DNA from: Tridacna crocea
Lineage: Eukaryota; Mollusca; Bivalvia; Cardiida; Cardiidae
NCBI GenBank assembly: GCA_943736015.1
Contig: OX031063.1
Span: forward strand, 47,090,672 to 47,154,671
DNA: 64,000 nucleotides
Reading direction: 5' to 3'
Shown: positions 45,431-59,100 of the stretch, piece after piece
How positions within the stretch are numbered: position 1 is the first letter of the stretch
Layout: every line of letters begins with the position of its first letter
Program-made: the position numbers and the translations under genes
The notes under the pieces: generated by a model
Database searches by the model: none
Told to the model about the DNA's origin: nothing
The model's input: the letters and a program-made list of their open reading frames with translations, nothing else

Positions 45431-46420
45431 AGCTGGATTCGGTCGATAGCCCTAGTTCCCCATCCGTTATTGACCAACCATCTGATCTTAGTCCATTTAG
45501 GGGTCGGCCGGTCCGAACCCGAAGACCTCCAGACAGATACTGTGAATGTGTTGATCCCGTCCGTTACTCATGTTTACAAATGCTTTCAAATTGACCATGG
45601 GGTTGTGCATTGCTGTTGTATTTGTTCTCCACCTTTTCCAGATGTCAAGATTAACATTGAGTTTTAACGGACAAAATCATGAGAATAAATCTAAATTCTA
45701 TAAGCCAATCTTTTATCTCGTGGTTTTTGTAAAATAATCAGGTAGGTACAAAGAATTTCACAAAGAAAATTAGATGATTTTGAGTCAAATGTAAGTTTTT
45801 AGATCTACCAAGTAGACTATACCAAGAAAAGAAACACAGCTTTTACGACCCTGACAGAGACGACTTTTGGAAACATAGTGAGAAAAGGAGAAATTACTAG
45901 TAACATGTATTTTCTCCTTTTGCCATAATGTTTTATATCCTTCAAAAGAGGAATATTCATTTCTTAGTCATATTCAATATGTTGCCTACAGACGATTTTG
46001 ACCTGGACCAGGCTAAAATTTTGTCGTTTAGTACAGAGTGGTTCACCGTGCGTTATGGTTAGTACCTGAATGGGTGACAATATTATCGCACGTTTCAGGG
46101 ATAAATATACTTTACGAATTAGCAAAATCTTCAAATGACACATGAAAATATCACTTAATTTTGCTTTTTGATAGATGTGTAAGAGACCGCTGGAAAAGAA
46201 AGTGACTTCTCCTTGATGTGAACAAGAGTGACCAACCATCTTATATGAGCGGAGAAAAGTTCCTGTGCATGGCTATTGCGCACAGAACTGAATTAGAAAG
46301 AGGGATTGTTGTCAATGTATTGAAATTAAGTAAGTGTTTAGGCTTCAATAATTTGATAATAAAGCAAATTTGCTACCACCAAAACTTCCGCAAGCACTTT
46401 AGCCTTCAAATGACGTGACG
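45431..46420. other. No gene; diverged MITE
   Basis: A degraded palindromic MITE core is present at about 45,873-45,940. No further coding evidence is seen. Confidence 0.4.
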
Positions 46421-46421
46421 T

Positions 46422-46748
46422 TTAAACACCGAGTACAAACCAGTGTTTTGTGTAGCCGCCCTTAGTTGCAATGCGTTCTTCACACTGATTTTGCGTGGAT
46501 AGCTTTAAGATTTTCAGTGGAGCTTGTGGAATAGCAGTCCATATGTGAGACGTATCTTTGTGCAGTTCAAGCACAGTAACCGTTTCGTTAAGAAGGCGCC
46601 GGCGACGTCGTCCCATAGTGTCCCACAAACGATCTTTTGGAGAAAAATCGTAAGTTACTGTAGAATTGCACAATTTGGGTCTATGAATCCACAAAAGGAT
46701 CACAAATACCCTGCCAAAAAACATACGTTGAACAACACGTTTGTTCAA
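46422..46748 (-). pseudogene. Tc1/mariner-type transposase C-terminal remnant
   Basis: On the minus strand, RLWDTMGRRRRR, then HIWTAIPQAPLKIL, then CEERIATKGGYTKHWF match in order the C-terminal end of Tc1/mariner DDE transposases (xxWDxLGRRVR, WxxIPQxxI, C...I.A.GGxTxY). The catalytic centre is decayed and no inverted repeats are visible. A dead fragment. Confidence 0.5.
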
Positions 46749-48120
46749 ACATTTTTCACGGGGACGTGGATCGACAAGACCTCGCCCACTTTACTACCTA
46801 AATGGAAATGGTAGGGCATATCGGGCGTATGCCGAGCTCTTGTTGTCAATTTTTAAAAGTTTGTCCACAGGTCGGCAATGGATTAAGGATGCTAGGGACA
46901 TTTAATGGTGCTATCTGAAAGTGGTTCCTAGACGCTGTTGGGGCATATGGATGTCTAAATACGTCTTGACGTCAAAGGGGGTCGCCATGACCTCAAAGTA
47001 TCTGGAAAGCTGCCATACTATTTGTTATGTCTTCATACAGATTCTACGGTGTTTCTGTACTTAGAATCGTCTAGCGGCCTCATTTCCTGTTTCCTCTGTT
47101 TCAATCATGCCAACATTCATTTTCGGATAGACATGGCATCTCTCATTTGCATATAAACCCAAAACAATTTTGTTTTTCTAACTCACAAAGGCACTCAAAG
47201 ACTACCAGTGATTAGAATGATAAAAATACTGAGAAACTAAGCGACCAGACGTAAAATGTACATTTTCAAAACCAACGTCTGAGACGCAATCGTGTGGATT
47301 CAAGGAAGAGCTCACACATGATTTGACAAGTCTATATTTGAGGTCAATTTTATATAATGGTTTGGCTGTTTCTTACCTACACAAGTCTATTTTATATCTT
47401 GTTATGAAATGCACAGGAACTTTTTCACGCTAGTATACTAAAGGTATACGGGAAGAATTCTGGCCGGGTGCGGTAGCCTCTATTGATGCCAATACACCTT
47501 TGTAGTGTCAGGGGAGGTACATGTACTTAACCTGTACAAATTGTACACCCCACCCACCTCCAGCCAAAACGAAAGTATAACTTTACTGCCGGAATTTGTC
47601 AAAATAGAAAGGCACGCTAATCCCAATCGTTCTTACAAGCTTAGGACAGTATTTACAAAAGTATAAAAGTTCCTGATAACTACTTGTAGATCATATAAAA
47701 ACACAGAATATCGGGCACTTTCTGTCTCGGATTCAGCAAATGTTTTCAATCTGTCGTCTTTTGTACCGAACTATTGCTTTGATGGGTTTTTGTAACCCCC
47801 GAAGAGCTTTAGCGCAATATCTATATAACATAAAAAATCAGTATTCCTTACTTGCGTTAGGAATCTCTTCGTTTAAGATATACCGTTTTAAGTTTGTATA
47901 TTCAACTTTATCGCTTGATTTTTTTCCTTTCTTACTAAAGATCACAATTTACTTCCTCTATCGCAAATTTATGGTATGGAAGTCCCTAAGTGTCACTGTG
48001 ATATCTATCGATTAAAAAAAATATGGGGTGGTTGTGTATAAGTTACCTCTACCCGTTGCTCCCCAGTTACGATTATTTTCTTGTCACTTGCTGTACTCCG
48101 ACATGAGAACAGGGTCCATT
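46749..48120. other. No gene recognised
   Basis: Short open frames only, without protein-like signatures or repeat ends that I can define. Confidence 0.4.
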
Positions 48121-48600
48121 TTTAGTTCACCTGAAAATGCACAACATGCTCAAGGGGAGCTTTTAGGATCACCCGGTGTCCGTCGTGCGTCGTCAGCAAT
48201 TCTTTGAATATCAACTCCTCCTAAACCGCTGGGCTGATCTGGACCAAACTTGGCTTGAATGTTCCTTGGGAGGTCCTCTTTAAAACTGTTTGCAGAATTT
48301 GATTCCGTCAAAAACTCTGGTTGCCTTGGCAACCAAATGGAATTTTCTAAATTCTCTAAAAATCTTCTCTGAAACCGCAGGTCAGACTTTGAAATAATTT
48401 CATAAAGATGTTCCTTGGGTGACCCATTTCAAAAACTGTTCGGGAAATTTTGATCCGTCATGAAACACGGCCCTGGTGAATTGGAGCTACTTGCACTGTA
48501 CAGAAATGAGGAAAATTCGTAAAAATTCTTTCTCTCTGGTGATGGGGGGTATTTTCTTTACTCTATAAGGACATGAAGAAAAACGGTAGCGTCTCATTAT
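48121..48600. repeat. Dispersed repeat segment
   Basis: AGTTCACCTGAAAATGCACA, TCACCCGGTGTCCGTCGTGC and repeated GTTCCTTGGG...CAAAAACTGTT motifs give two diverged internal units about 175 bp apart (near 48,260 and 48,411). It looks like a mobile repeat and is non-coding. Confidence 0.45.
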
Positions 48601-48760
48601 TGGGACTAGGGTTTATAACAGATGTAGATTTAATACAAACAAGGTATTGTTTTTTGAAATAGTAGAATCCTGGGTCCGCTACATATTCAGACCTTTCAAA
48701 GGCAAATTCAGCTGTTTGAGTCACATTTTCTTTGTCGTCTAAAATCTGTCAAGGTGTTAA

Positions 48761-48778
48761 CCCCCCCCCCCCCCCCCC
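48761..48778. repeat. Poly-C run (18)
   Basis: Homopolymer run. A similar G15 run is at 52,545-52,559. Confidence 0.9.
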
Positions 48779-49493
48779 GCAAAAAAAGCCAAGTTTTAAC
48801 TAAATACAAAAATGTTAAAAGTCTAGGTTTAAATAATTGTGAATGGTTCTGTTCTGTTGAGGAAATCTAATACACTTGTTTATCATTGGCCGCTCGCCTA
48901 GGTTTTCGTAAAAAAGAAAATGAATTTAGTTTTAGGGATTGTTAGCAGCAACAGCATTGTAGAAAATGAGAAAACGCTGACATTTTCTCCTTTCCAAACA
49001 ATGCCTTCTACTATAATATCATTGTCCAACCCAACTGAGCTGTTGATCTATTTGTAGCAGACAATTACAATTGCACAATATAAAACGTTCTCTTCAAGCA
49101 AACGATAATGTTTCAGTTTGAATGATTATCAACATTTGAAATCTTTTGAGGGAGTGTCATGTAAAATAGTTTATATATTATGGGCCGGTGGCCTATATTT
49201 TTCAATAAATATTTGGATATTGGATATTGTAAAAGCAATTCGTGTAAAATTGCCTTAAAATAGCTTTACCATACAGTAACTGTTGACTATTCAAATTTGT
49301 CTCAAATTTTGGATTAGGTTAGAGCCGTACTCCGAGAAAACGGTTTCATGCACATAGAAAGGCGATTTGACCTGGGTCAGCCCGCATTGTACGTGCAGGC
49401 TGACCGGTGTTGAGACCGTGCTTCTGGTTTATTTCTTGCATGTCCAATTACCATTTTGGCACATGATTCATTTGTTTGTTGGACAAAATGAGT

Positions 49494-49721
49494 TTAACCC
49501 TTTACCCCATAAAGCATTTCTATGGCATCTGTAATTGACCCTAAATAACAACAAGAATGAAGCCGTTTCATTGTGTACATGACACCTTTTGATAGCATAG
49601 AAAACATTGTGACAAAAGGTGAAATTGCTCGTCACGAGCAATTTCACCTTTTGCCACCATGTTTTCCATAGGATCCAACAAGCAATGCGTAGAAATGAGC
49701 ATCTATGGAGTAAAGGGCTAA
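49494..49721. mobile_element. MITE subfamily B copy
   Basis: TTAACCCTTTACCCCATAAAG to GGAGTAAAGGGCTAA, 228 bp. The central palindrome is built around GCTCGTCACGAGC (49,603-49,668) instead of GCTGGTAACCAGC. It shares GAAAACATTGTG and the outer ends with the main family. Confidence 0.75.
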
Positions 49722-50429
49722 TGAATCCATAATTATGTTGACTTGTTGGTATGATTAATCAGGATGATGCATTTTGTCCCCTTCATTACACCGACGCGCA
49801 TTTACTGGCTTCAGATACAATAGAATACGCCCACATGAGGTATGACATGTATACAGTTGAAAACTTTTTGTTTTTGAAACATTTTCTAATGTCAAAGGAC
49901 CATTCTACCCCATGATTCATCCAACTGTTGAATAAAATTGATATTATGGACCTATGAGGTCTGTTCTGAAAGTTTTGAGACCGTGCGGACATCTTCTGAA
50001 CAATTTGTCAAACAGTAATAATATTTATATCAACAAGAAGCAGTATGTCTCGCAGATGTTTTTGCAAATAATACATTCTATCAAGCCTGTATTATTAATA
50101 TAGCACATCACCAAGGCAATGAAGTTGAGTATCACGGGCACTCTGAAATACTTCATTTTTTGCCTTTTTTTTTCGTAAATTCAATGCATGTCCATGGACT
50201 GATTATCAGCACTTTCTCCTCATCCCGAAACGTTTTCAAAAGGCCTGTTTGTCAGGGGTCAAAAAAGACGAATTGTGTGGTAAAGAGTTAAACTGAGATC
50301 CCACGTGATAGTAAGTTATAAATTGGGCATATTACAGAACCAGGTCTAACACAGGATGGGTTTTGTTTAATATCTTGCACTCATCCTGTAACATAACTAA
50401 CAGCCTTCAGGGGGTGTCGCCTGTGTGGT

Positions 50430-50620
50430 TGATTGATTGATTGTATAGTGTTTAACGCCGATCTCAATATTATTTCAGTTATACTCCTGCGGCCAGTGCA
50501 CCTATCCATGCTTTCCTAGGGTTTCAATAACCAGTGCTCTGCACATTATTCTTTCCAAACCACTGGCTGCTTTCCCAAATAACATTTGTTGAAACAACAG
50601 TCAGCTGGGAAGTTGCCCTC
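50430..50620 (-). mobile_element. Partial SINE
   Basis: Body and tail of the 13,848-14,155 family (ATCGGCGTTAAACAC on the minus strand, GTGCACTGGCCGCAGG). It lacks the tRNA head. Confidence 0.6.
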
Positions 50621-50896
50621 ATTGGCAACCGACAGCTACAAGAAATAACAGGAATATTAAATTTGGGAGTCTGTTCCATGGAAAGGGCAGAGGGAATGGT
50701 AGCATTCTAGCTTCATTTAGAAGCCAGAACAAAAGGGTAGATTTGGTCAGGTAACAAAACATGTTTATAAACACTATAATTATTTCATACAAGCAAATAA
50801 CAAAAACAAAAAAAAAAAATTAATAATCCACCAAATACTTTTACATAAAATGATTTACAAACATAAAAAAAAAAACAAATGGATTGACCTGACTCT

Positions 50897-51142
50897 TTTA
50901 CCCTTTACCCCACAATCCTGACTTTAAACGACCCTGAGGAGGAAGGCTTTTAAAAACAATGTGGGAAAAGGAGAAAGTGCTGCTAAACAGCATTTTCTCC
51001 TTTTCCCAAAATCTTTTCTACCCCTATTACCCACAATGTTTTCTACCCTTTGATAGACCAAGATTATGTTCTGAGAAACATTTTATTTGTCTGCAAATAC
51101 ATTTTACTTGGACCAGGCAAAATTTTTGTGGTAAAGAGTTAA
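50897..51142. mobile_element. Palindromic MITE copy
   Basis: Starts near ACCCTTTACCCCACAATCC and ends GTGGTAAAGAGTTAA. An extra CCCACAATGTTTTCTACCC copy near 51,030 suggests a short internal duplication. Confidence 0.6.
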
Positions 51143-51152
51143 AATTCACCAT

Positions 51153-51381
51153 TTAACCCTTTACCAAACAATCCCTGGTTTTTACGACCCTGAGACACAA
51201 GCCCTTTGAAAACATTGTTGGAAAAGGAGAAAATGCTGGTAACCAGCATTTTCTCCTTTTCCCACAATGTTTTCTACCCTGCTAGAAACAAATTTCAAAT
51301 TCTGAGCTAGGTTTATTTTGTCCCCAGCAAGTGCTTTCCATTTGGACCAGTCTAAAATTTTGTTGTTTGGTAAAGGATTAA
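51153..51381. mobile_element. TTAA-flanked palindromic MITE copy
   Basis: A 229-bp copy only 10 bp after the previous one, with the core palindrome at about 51,208-51,274. Confidence 0.75.
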
Positions 51382-51418
51382 GATTGCTCCAAAACTGAGA
51401 GCATTTACAGATGACAAA

Positions 51419-51648
51419 TTAACCCTTTTCCAAACAACAAATTTTGGATTTTTCCAAACCAACAGAGTTTACAGACGACAATTTTAGATTTGGAGAAAAT
51501 GGCAGAAAGTTCTCAAAAAGGGTAGAAAACACTGTGGGAAAAGGAGAAATTGCTCATTATGAGCAATTTCTCCTTTTCCCACAGTGTTTTCAAAAGACAC
51601 GTTTACTGCAGACACATAAAAACCAGGGCTTGTTTGGGAAAGGGTTAA
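51419..51648. mobile_element. TTAA-flanked palindromic MITE copy, variant centre
   Basis: A reverse-oriented 230-bp copy with TTAA ends. The palindrome centre is TTGCTCATTATGAGCAA and the arms are GAAAACACTGTGGG and its complement. It is the third copy in 750 bp. Confidence 0.75.
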
Positions 51649-52972
51649 TAGTGACTCAAATAATTAGATTTTCTTTTGAGACTGAAAAAGGAATGTGGGA
51701 AAAGTAGAAATTGCTAGCGTCAGGTGACCGCAATTTTTTCCCCCTTTTTCATGTTTTCAAAGGTTTCTTCCTAAGGATCTCAAAAACCAGGGATTGTGTA
51801 GATAGGGGTTAAACTTTCGATAAACTTCTCAATAGGTCTGAACATTCTTAGTTGTACGGTTAGGTGGCAGGGTACTTGGAATCATGCCGCCCCAAGCCGA
51901 AGGCGAGGTTGCAACATGATTCGACACAGCCATGAACAAGTTTCCAAATCCCCTGCCTCCTGACCGTACAACAAATTTATTATACTGCAAAGTTTTACCC
52001 TTTTAAAGCATATTCGGCAAAGTTTTCCTGTTTTACAAAGTCATGAATCGAGTATGCTGAGAAAATAGAAATTCCCTTCCGACTGCCCCATGTCAATGAA
52101 AACTGATGTCACTGGGAACGGACGTCACTAAAACTTGCAGTTTGGTGCATAAACAAGCAGTCTGGTGATCAATCAACTCCGCCATTTTGGATACGAGTTG
52201 CAAGTGTAGTGATGTTTACAGGATACTCAAAAGGGAAATTCGCTTTACGTGGTTTTTGTCAGGGTACATGATATATATGTTCCAGGCATGTTAACCAATC
52301 AGATCAAGAGAAATTTCTTTGCAAAATAATAAAAAACTCTTTACCACATGGAAAACATCTATTGACATCTTTCTTTTTTTAGGGTTTTTAAGATTTGGGA
52401 TTCACTGATTTTGATAGACTGAGGGGAAAATTGGTCAAACTGATTACTCTATGACAGAAAAACTATGATGGAAAAATAAAAAGTCATGTTGAAACATTAT
52501 ATCACAAATCACAAAGGCACCACATGCAGCGGCAAATAAAAACTGGGGGGGGGGGGGGGCCTGAGTTTCCCTTTCGGTAGCTAATAACTAGCTTGAGTTT
52601 GAAGTCAATATTCTTAGTAACTACACAGAAGTGAGAAAATATTAAAGTTTTCGTATGATGACTGACAACAGTGAGGCTATGACAACATCTTGATATCAAA
52701 AACAGCTGGGTTAAAAATCAGGGCATAGTGTGCATAGGTCAAAGTGCTACTGACTAGCTGAAAATCTCTTTACCACAATGTTAGACTAGTCCGAAGTCAA
52801 AGCTGATGCAGACAAGAAGTTAACGTGGCTCAAATAATATAATATATATCTGAAAGGGTATAAAACATTGTGCGAAAATGACAAAATGCTGGTTACCAGC
52901 ATTTTCTCCTTTTCCAAAATATGTTTTCAAAAAACTCTTATCCCCAAACATATATATTTGTTTGGTATAAAG
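51649..52972. other. Downstream of INPP4, no other gene
   Basis: Holds diverged MITE cores (about 51,680-51,770 and 52,860-52,935) and a G15 run. Part of it may be the 3' UTR of the INPP4-like gene on the minus strand. No polyadenylation signal is firmly assigned. Confidence 0.4.
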
Positions 52973-53105
52973 TTAGCTTTGTACGTTGCCGAAAGTCCCA
53001 TTTGGAGGTCTGTACTGCTTGGGGAATGATAACAACTGTAGACTGTTGAATGCATACTTTCTTTGCCCAATGTTTTTGTACACATTTTCTCTTCGGCAAC
53101 CCTCA
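52973..53105 (-). CDS. INPP4: INPP4 last exon
   Basis: Acceptor TCGTTTTAG; stop TAA at 52,973-52,975. It encodes [20 protein letters not shown] and the conserved [12 protein letters not shown] end. It starts with one base that completes the split AG|T codon. Confidence 0.88.
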
Positions 53106-56100
53106 CTAAAACGAAAAAAAAACCGAAGATAAGAAAAAGACAAAAATGTAACTTGTCATTATTAGTTTTTGCAACATATCCTCTGTAAGTGCAACTCACT
53201 GACCTTTTGTGTGCAGTGTACATCAAGATCAGGCTGCACAGAACATGCAGTCTGATCTTGAATTTTCATAGGCTGATAAGGATATACAGTATCTTTCACC
53301 AATAATACAATTTTTTACTTTGATATCTGCACAATGCATGATTATGGGGAGAACCTTAAATGTCCGCAGGTGGTAATAACAAAATTGATTAAGTCCAATA
53401 CCCCTGTCACAATGAACTTTTGCAAAGATTTTTGCAAAAGGGATTTAAAGGGGTTAGGCCTGGAAGGGTGCTCCATAACTTTGAGCCTGCTACAAACAAC
53501 TTCAATCCTAATAGAAACTCTGCAGTCAGGCATCAATTGGCAGTGCATTTTTACCAACCAGAATTACACGTCCTATCCAGATGAAACCCGTTTTACCACT
53601 TTGTTGTCCAGGATAAGAAATTCTAGGAACAGGTCTAGTGAGACAGGGGCTTCAGGCATTATCAATCAAAATTACATGTTCTACCTCGACTGCAACCTGT
53701 TTCTGATTATGTCAGGATGGGCCATGACGTCCTAAGAACCATTTTGCTGTGATGGGGGTGTAATGCAGAGAAATGACCCTCCCCTACAAAATGACCCAGG
53801 TCATTATACTATGTCTAGAAATGACCCCAGAAGTCATTTCATTACGTTGAGTAATGACCCGGGTCATGATTCTACGTCGAGAAATGACCCACTGGGTCTT
53901 TTCTCTACATAGAATAATGACCTGGGTCATTCTTTTACGTAGTGAAATGACCCATGGGTCATTTTGTAGGGGAGGGTCATTTCTCTGCATTACAGGGGCT
54001 TAACAGATAAGCTCTGCCAAAGACCTACAGCAGACAGCCAATCAGGTAGTATGATATGGAGTAATTTTAAGAAGTTATTACCACCTGGATCAAGGCTAAG
54101 TTAATACATGCCCAGAAATCTACTTTACCTTCTAAAACAGTCCAGAGATTGCATAAACACATGAGAGGCTAGATCATGTTCTTGTTGTAGAATGGTTACT
54201 TGTTCTAATGTACATGACATTGCTGTTCTATCCTTCCCGCTCTTGCAGCAGGTGAACCGTATCCCATTTAATTTACGACACAGCTGCAATACGAAAAAGG
54301 ATATCTTTAAATTTACCGCAAAGCTAAAAGAAGAAAAAAAATCACACTGATATCTTCCATGTTTGAAAGAACCCTTTAACCCTTTACTCCATAGATACTC
54401 ATTTCTACTCATTGCTTGTAGGAGCCTTTGGAAAACATCTTGAGCTTGTAGGAGCCTTTGGAAAACATTATGGCAAAAGGAGAAATTGCTCGTCACGAGC
54501 AATTTCACCTTTTGCCACAATGTTTTCTACACAATCAAAAAGTGTCATATACACATAAGAAACGGCTTCATCTTTGCTCTTATTTAGGGTCAATTAGAAA
54601 TACCATAGAAATGCCTTATGGGGTAAAGGGTTAAAACCATTATGTATTCTACCAAAAAACCTTACTAGGTGCATCAGCTTGGGATTTGTTGTTTTCAGTT
54701 GTTGAGATTGGATAATTCTGTAAATTGAATCATGGGTAAATGCTTCACCACACCATCCCAGCTTTTATTGCCCTGCAGATTTTCATTCTTTATTTCAGTT
54801 ATAATGCAAGGCCTCTGGCCCACAATACAAAAAGTAAACATATATAAAGCTGAACATGGAAGAGATTGGTACAAACTAAAATTATTACATGTGAACAAAA
54901 ATTGAAAATTATAAGGATATTGGAGAAAAATCAACTTGGGAAAGGGTGAACATATTGGTTACAACATGGTCATGTTGTGAACATGTTGTGAACCTTTTTC
55001 ACAAAACTAAATATGAAGAAGGTTCACTGTGGTCAATATCAAGAATTTAATGCAAACTAAATTCGAAAATATGAGATGAGTTTTACAGAATACAATACAG
55101 TACACTATAATTCATCTGTTTCAATGTAAAATAATACACATTAGAAGGCTTTTGAAATATTAACAGGTAGGTAGCATTTGTGTGGGAATTTGTACTGTTA
55201 TGCTACTTCAGGGAAAAACAATGTGACTGTTGCTTAGATGTATGCACGTGGAAAGTGTTTAACTTTCATGTTTGATAAAAAGCAAGCAATACAGTCTCAA
55301 TAGAGTCTCTAAAGTCAATACTATTGCTATCTACTTGTGTATGTACACATTTAAAACCAACCTACAACTGTAAACATGGACCTGTGAATGGTACAGAGGC
55401 TAAAAGCAATGATGTGGGATATTTTTCTGTCATTTGTTTAATGTGATAAATAGAATGTAACATTAGTTTTGTGTTCATGCATTATCACTTTTACTAAACT
55501 CTTTGACCAAAATGTATTTGATGCTTGCCAATGCTCGCATCATGCATGTTAAGTCAACACATTCGATAAAATGATAATACAGGTACATAAACACTCACAT
55601 AAGATCCTCTATTTTATGCATCTGTAATAAGTATCGATGCAGGTAGAGCTGCACACCTTAATCGAGACTAGTATTATTGGTCAATGTTTGGCATGTCAAA
55701 GGACCAGATTATCTAATGATTACGGTAGATATTAGACACAATGGATTTTATCAATCTATGCTAATATGATAACTTGTATGGTATAATGCATCTCAATGAT
55801 CCATTTAACCCTTTACTCCATAGATACTCCTTTTAACACATTGCTTGTAGGAGCCTTTAGAAAACATTGCGGCAAAAGGTAAAATTGCTCGTGACGAGCA
55901 ATTTCACCTTTTGCCACAATGTTTTCTATGCTATCAAAAGGTGTCATATACACATAAGAAACAGCTTCATCCTTGCTGTTTTTTAGGGTCAATAAGAGAT
56001 ACCATAGAAATGCTTTATGGGGTAAGGGGTTAAACCTTTTTTTGCCAAACAACTCAAAAGTTTTCCATTTCTAAAAAGATAAAATGCTGTTGTCTGTTAC

Positions 56101-59100
56101 CCTGCCATTCATGACCAGGATGACTTTTGCAGAGAGTGTGCAGCAAGATCAGCCTGCATATATGTGCAGTCTGATCTTGTTCTACACCCTCCAATGCTTT
56201 ATCAGTATTTTTGTCATATAAGCCCAGTCCAATACTCGTACATTTAGCAAAATATTTCTCCGTTATTGTCAACAATTTTCATTTGGCAGGATAAGGGTGA
56301 AAGTGTAAATCTCTTACCTCTGCTGCAATATGCAGTATCTCCACATTTTTACTTCTCTTTGTATAAACATTGTAGTGAAGCTGTTGTATCAAATCTGGAA
56401 TGGTGCCAGCTCCAGACTTTTGTTGACCTGAAATGAAAAAAAAACAGTTGTATAAGTTATGAATAAACATTGGAAACAAAATTCCCAGAACTGCAGCTTG
56501 GCCAGAACTCAAATGCTAACAATAAATACAGACATAATTAAATACATGTATAGACCTCAAATCATAAGTGTTTCAGTCTGAATGTATCTTGATGATAATC
56601 AAATCTTTTACCATTCATTCAAATTGTTTCTATACAAGGTTTTCAGTAAAGTAAAAATTAATATTGTTGTACTAATTTAACCGAGCACTTTTTCCTTCTT
56701 TTCCTTCATTATCATTTATAAATCTAAAACCACTATATTCTCATTACAATTGGAGATAATAATCACCTCCCTTTTCTGAAACTGACAAAAGAATCAACAG
56801 ATAATTTCAAGATAGACATCAAAGGAATTTCTGGTCAGTTAAAAATGCGCAAAAGTACTATATCAGTATAAATTCGTTTTTATCAAGTATGAAAAAAAAT
56901 TTATTCCATGCTGCCCTAGAAGTGTTATGGGTCTACTACCTTAAACTTCATCAGTTCTCTCACTTGCTGATTTAACTCTACCAGCCTTCTCATTATGCTG
57001 ATTCAATTTTCAGTAAAAACTCCTAGTTCAAAAAGGGGCATAACTGTCTATAGACATCATTTTGATGGTTATCTGCCATTTGGGTATTGGTTCCCCTTTT
57101 GATAGTTTAAAAGTAGTCCCAGTTTCAAGTATACATCTTCCATAGTGATAGGGGTCAAAGAATCTGCATGACGCAGATGACATAGACATCAACACAGATG
57201 ATGATAAGGCAATCACAAATCTTGATGTTTCCTTAAAAAATGGCTGGGACATCTGCATTGTTTTTACTTAAGAGTCTTACCCTTGTGTTCTGGAAGTTCC
57301 TCAAACTGTTTTACATAGCGGTGAAGTCTTCCTAAACTTTCCTCATTAGCTTTGTCTTGTAACCCTGTGCTTCCAAATCTGAAGAGAGAAAAAGAAGCAA
57401 AATTAAAACTGTCAAAAAATCTAGTAAGACATACAAGACAAAAACACGTACAGAATATATGGCCTGCAACACACGAAAAGGGGCATTCAGACATTTGCGT
57501 AAAGTTTCGTTGCAGATCAGCCTGCGCAATCTGCCCAGGCTAATCCAAAACGATACCTTTCGTTTTAATAAAATTTCCTGTTTTGCGCAAGTCTACTGTA
57601 GCACAAAATGTAATGCAGTCGTAAAGTGCCATCTCGGATTAGCCTGCGCAGCCTGCGCGGACTGCGCAGGCTGATCCGAGACGACACTTTACGCAAATGT
57701 CCGAATGATCCTTTTTGCGTGTTACAAGCCATATCTGAGCCATGCTCAGTGAAAAGGGGGCCTAATGCATCTGCAAAAAGTATCGACCCAGGTCAGTCTA
57801 TGCAATCCGTCCAGGCTGACATGGATCGAAACTTTGTTATTTGTGTTTTTTCAACCTCTCAAAGACCATCCTACCTCATGATCTAGTTGTTTCTAAGACA
57901 AAACAGAAGAAATTATAATTTCACAATCAAATAAATACTTGCTTTGTATAATGCATTACTGAGGTGAATTAAGCCCCCTTTAGCAACAACATGACCCATC
58001 TGTTCTTGCTCTAATGGTTATGTAACAGTTCTCACAGACAGCCGTCACTGGTGCGGTTTGAACCCTGAACCTCTGGGTCTCAAGGTGAACACTCTACTAC
58101 GTTGCTACAGAAGCTAGCTGTAAAGGAAGGCAGTATAAGTGTCCCCTTATAACAACACAAGCTATACCTTTACATCTGTCTGTGGGATAGAACAGTATAC
58201 TACAGTTAACCCTTTACCAAAGGACAAAATTCTAGACTGGTCCAAATTGAATGCACTTGCAGACAACAATATAAAAATAACTCTAAAAATTGAAATTTGT
58301 TTCAGAAGGGTAGAAAACATTGTGGGAAAAGGAGAATATATTGGTTACCAAAAGACACTTCTGTAATGCTGTTTTCAAAAGGCTGCTGTCTCAGGGCTGT
58401 AAATACCAGGGATTGTTTGGTAAAGGGTTATAAAACCTTTATCACACAATCCCAACTTTTAACACCCTTATGATTGAAGCCTATTGAAAACATTGTGGGA
58501 AAAGGAGAAAATGCTGATAACCCTTTATCACACAATCTTGATTTTTACCACCCCTGTAAAAGAAGTCTTTTGAAAATGTTGCGAGAAAAGGAGAAAATGC
58601 TGATAACAAGCATTTTCTCCATTTCCCACCATGTTTTCAAAAGGCCTTCTTTTTCAGGGTCGACAAAACTCTAGACTATGTGGTAAAGGGTTACCACATA
58701 CTTACTTTTCGGCTAGAGTAGCCTGCTCATTTATTCCAATGTTAAAGAACACTGGTACAACCTTGATGACATCTCCAGCTTGCAACTTCTGTGGTAATTT
58801 TTCAAACATGACTTTCTTCGTTGGGATTTCAACACAAACATGGTGCCTGAAACAAAAGTGTTAAAAAAAAAATCATTTTGGGTTTCAACATCCCTACTGG
58901 TTTTTGAAAACATTGTGAAAATAGAAGAAAATGCAGATAACCATTATTTTCTCCAACACTTTATTTACAGATTATATCAATCACAGTAAGAAACACTTTA
59001 TTAATAAGTTTTGTTCATTAAAAACTGTTGGAGTCTTACAGTGGACAAATTACAAATTAAACAGTGTAATTCAGCAAAAGTTCCAGAGTTCAAGGGGATA

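Noticed and set aside
57028..57258. 76-codon minus-strand frame between INPP4 exons
   Set aside because: No splice sites and no family match; composition typical of a dispersed repeat.
58030..58110. Possible functional tRNA gene on the minus strand
   Set aside because: Box A and B are present, but the acceptor stem does not pair and SINE-like sequence continues.
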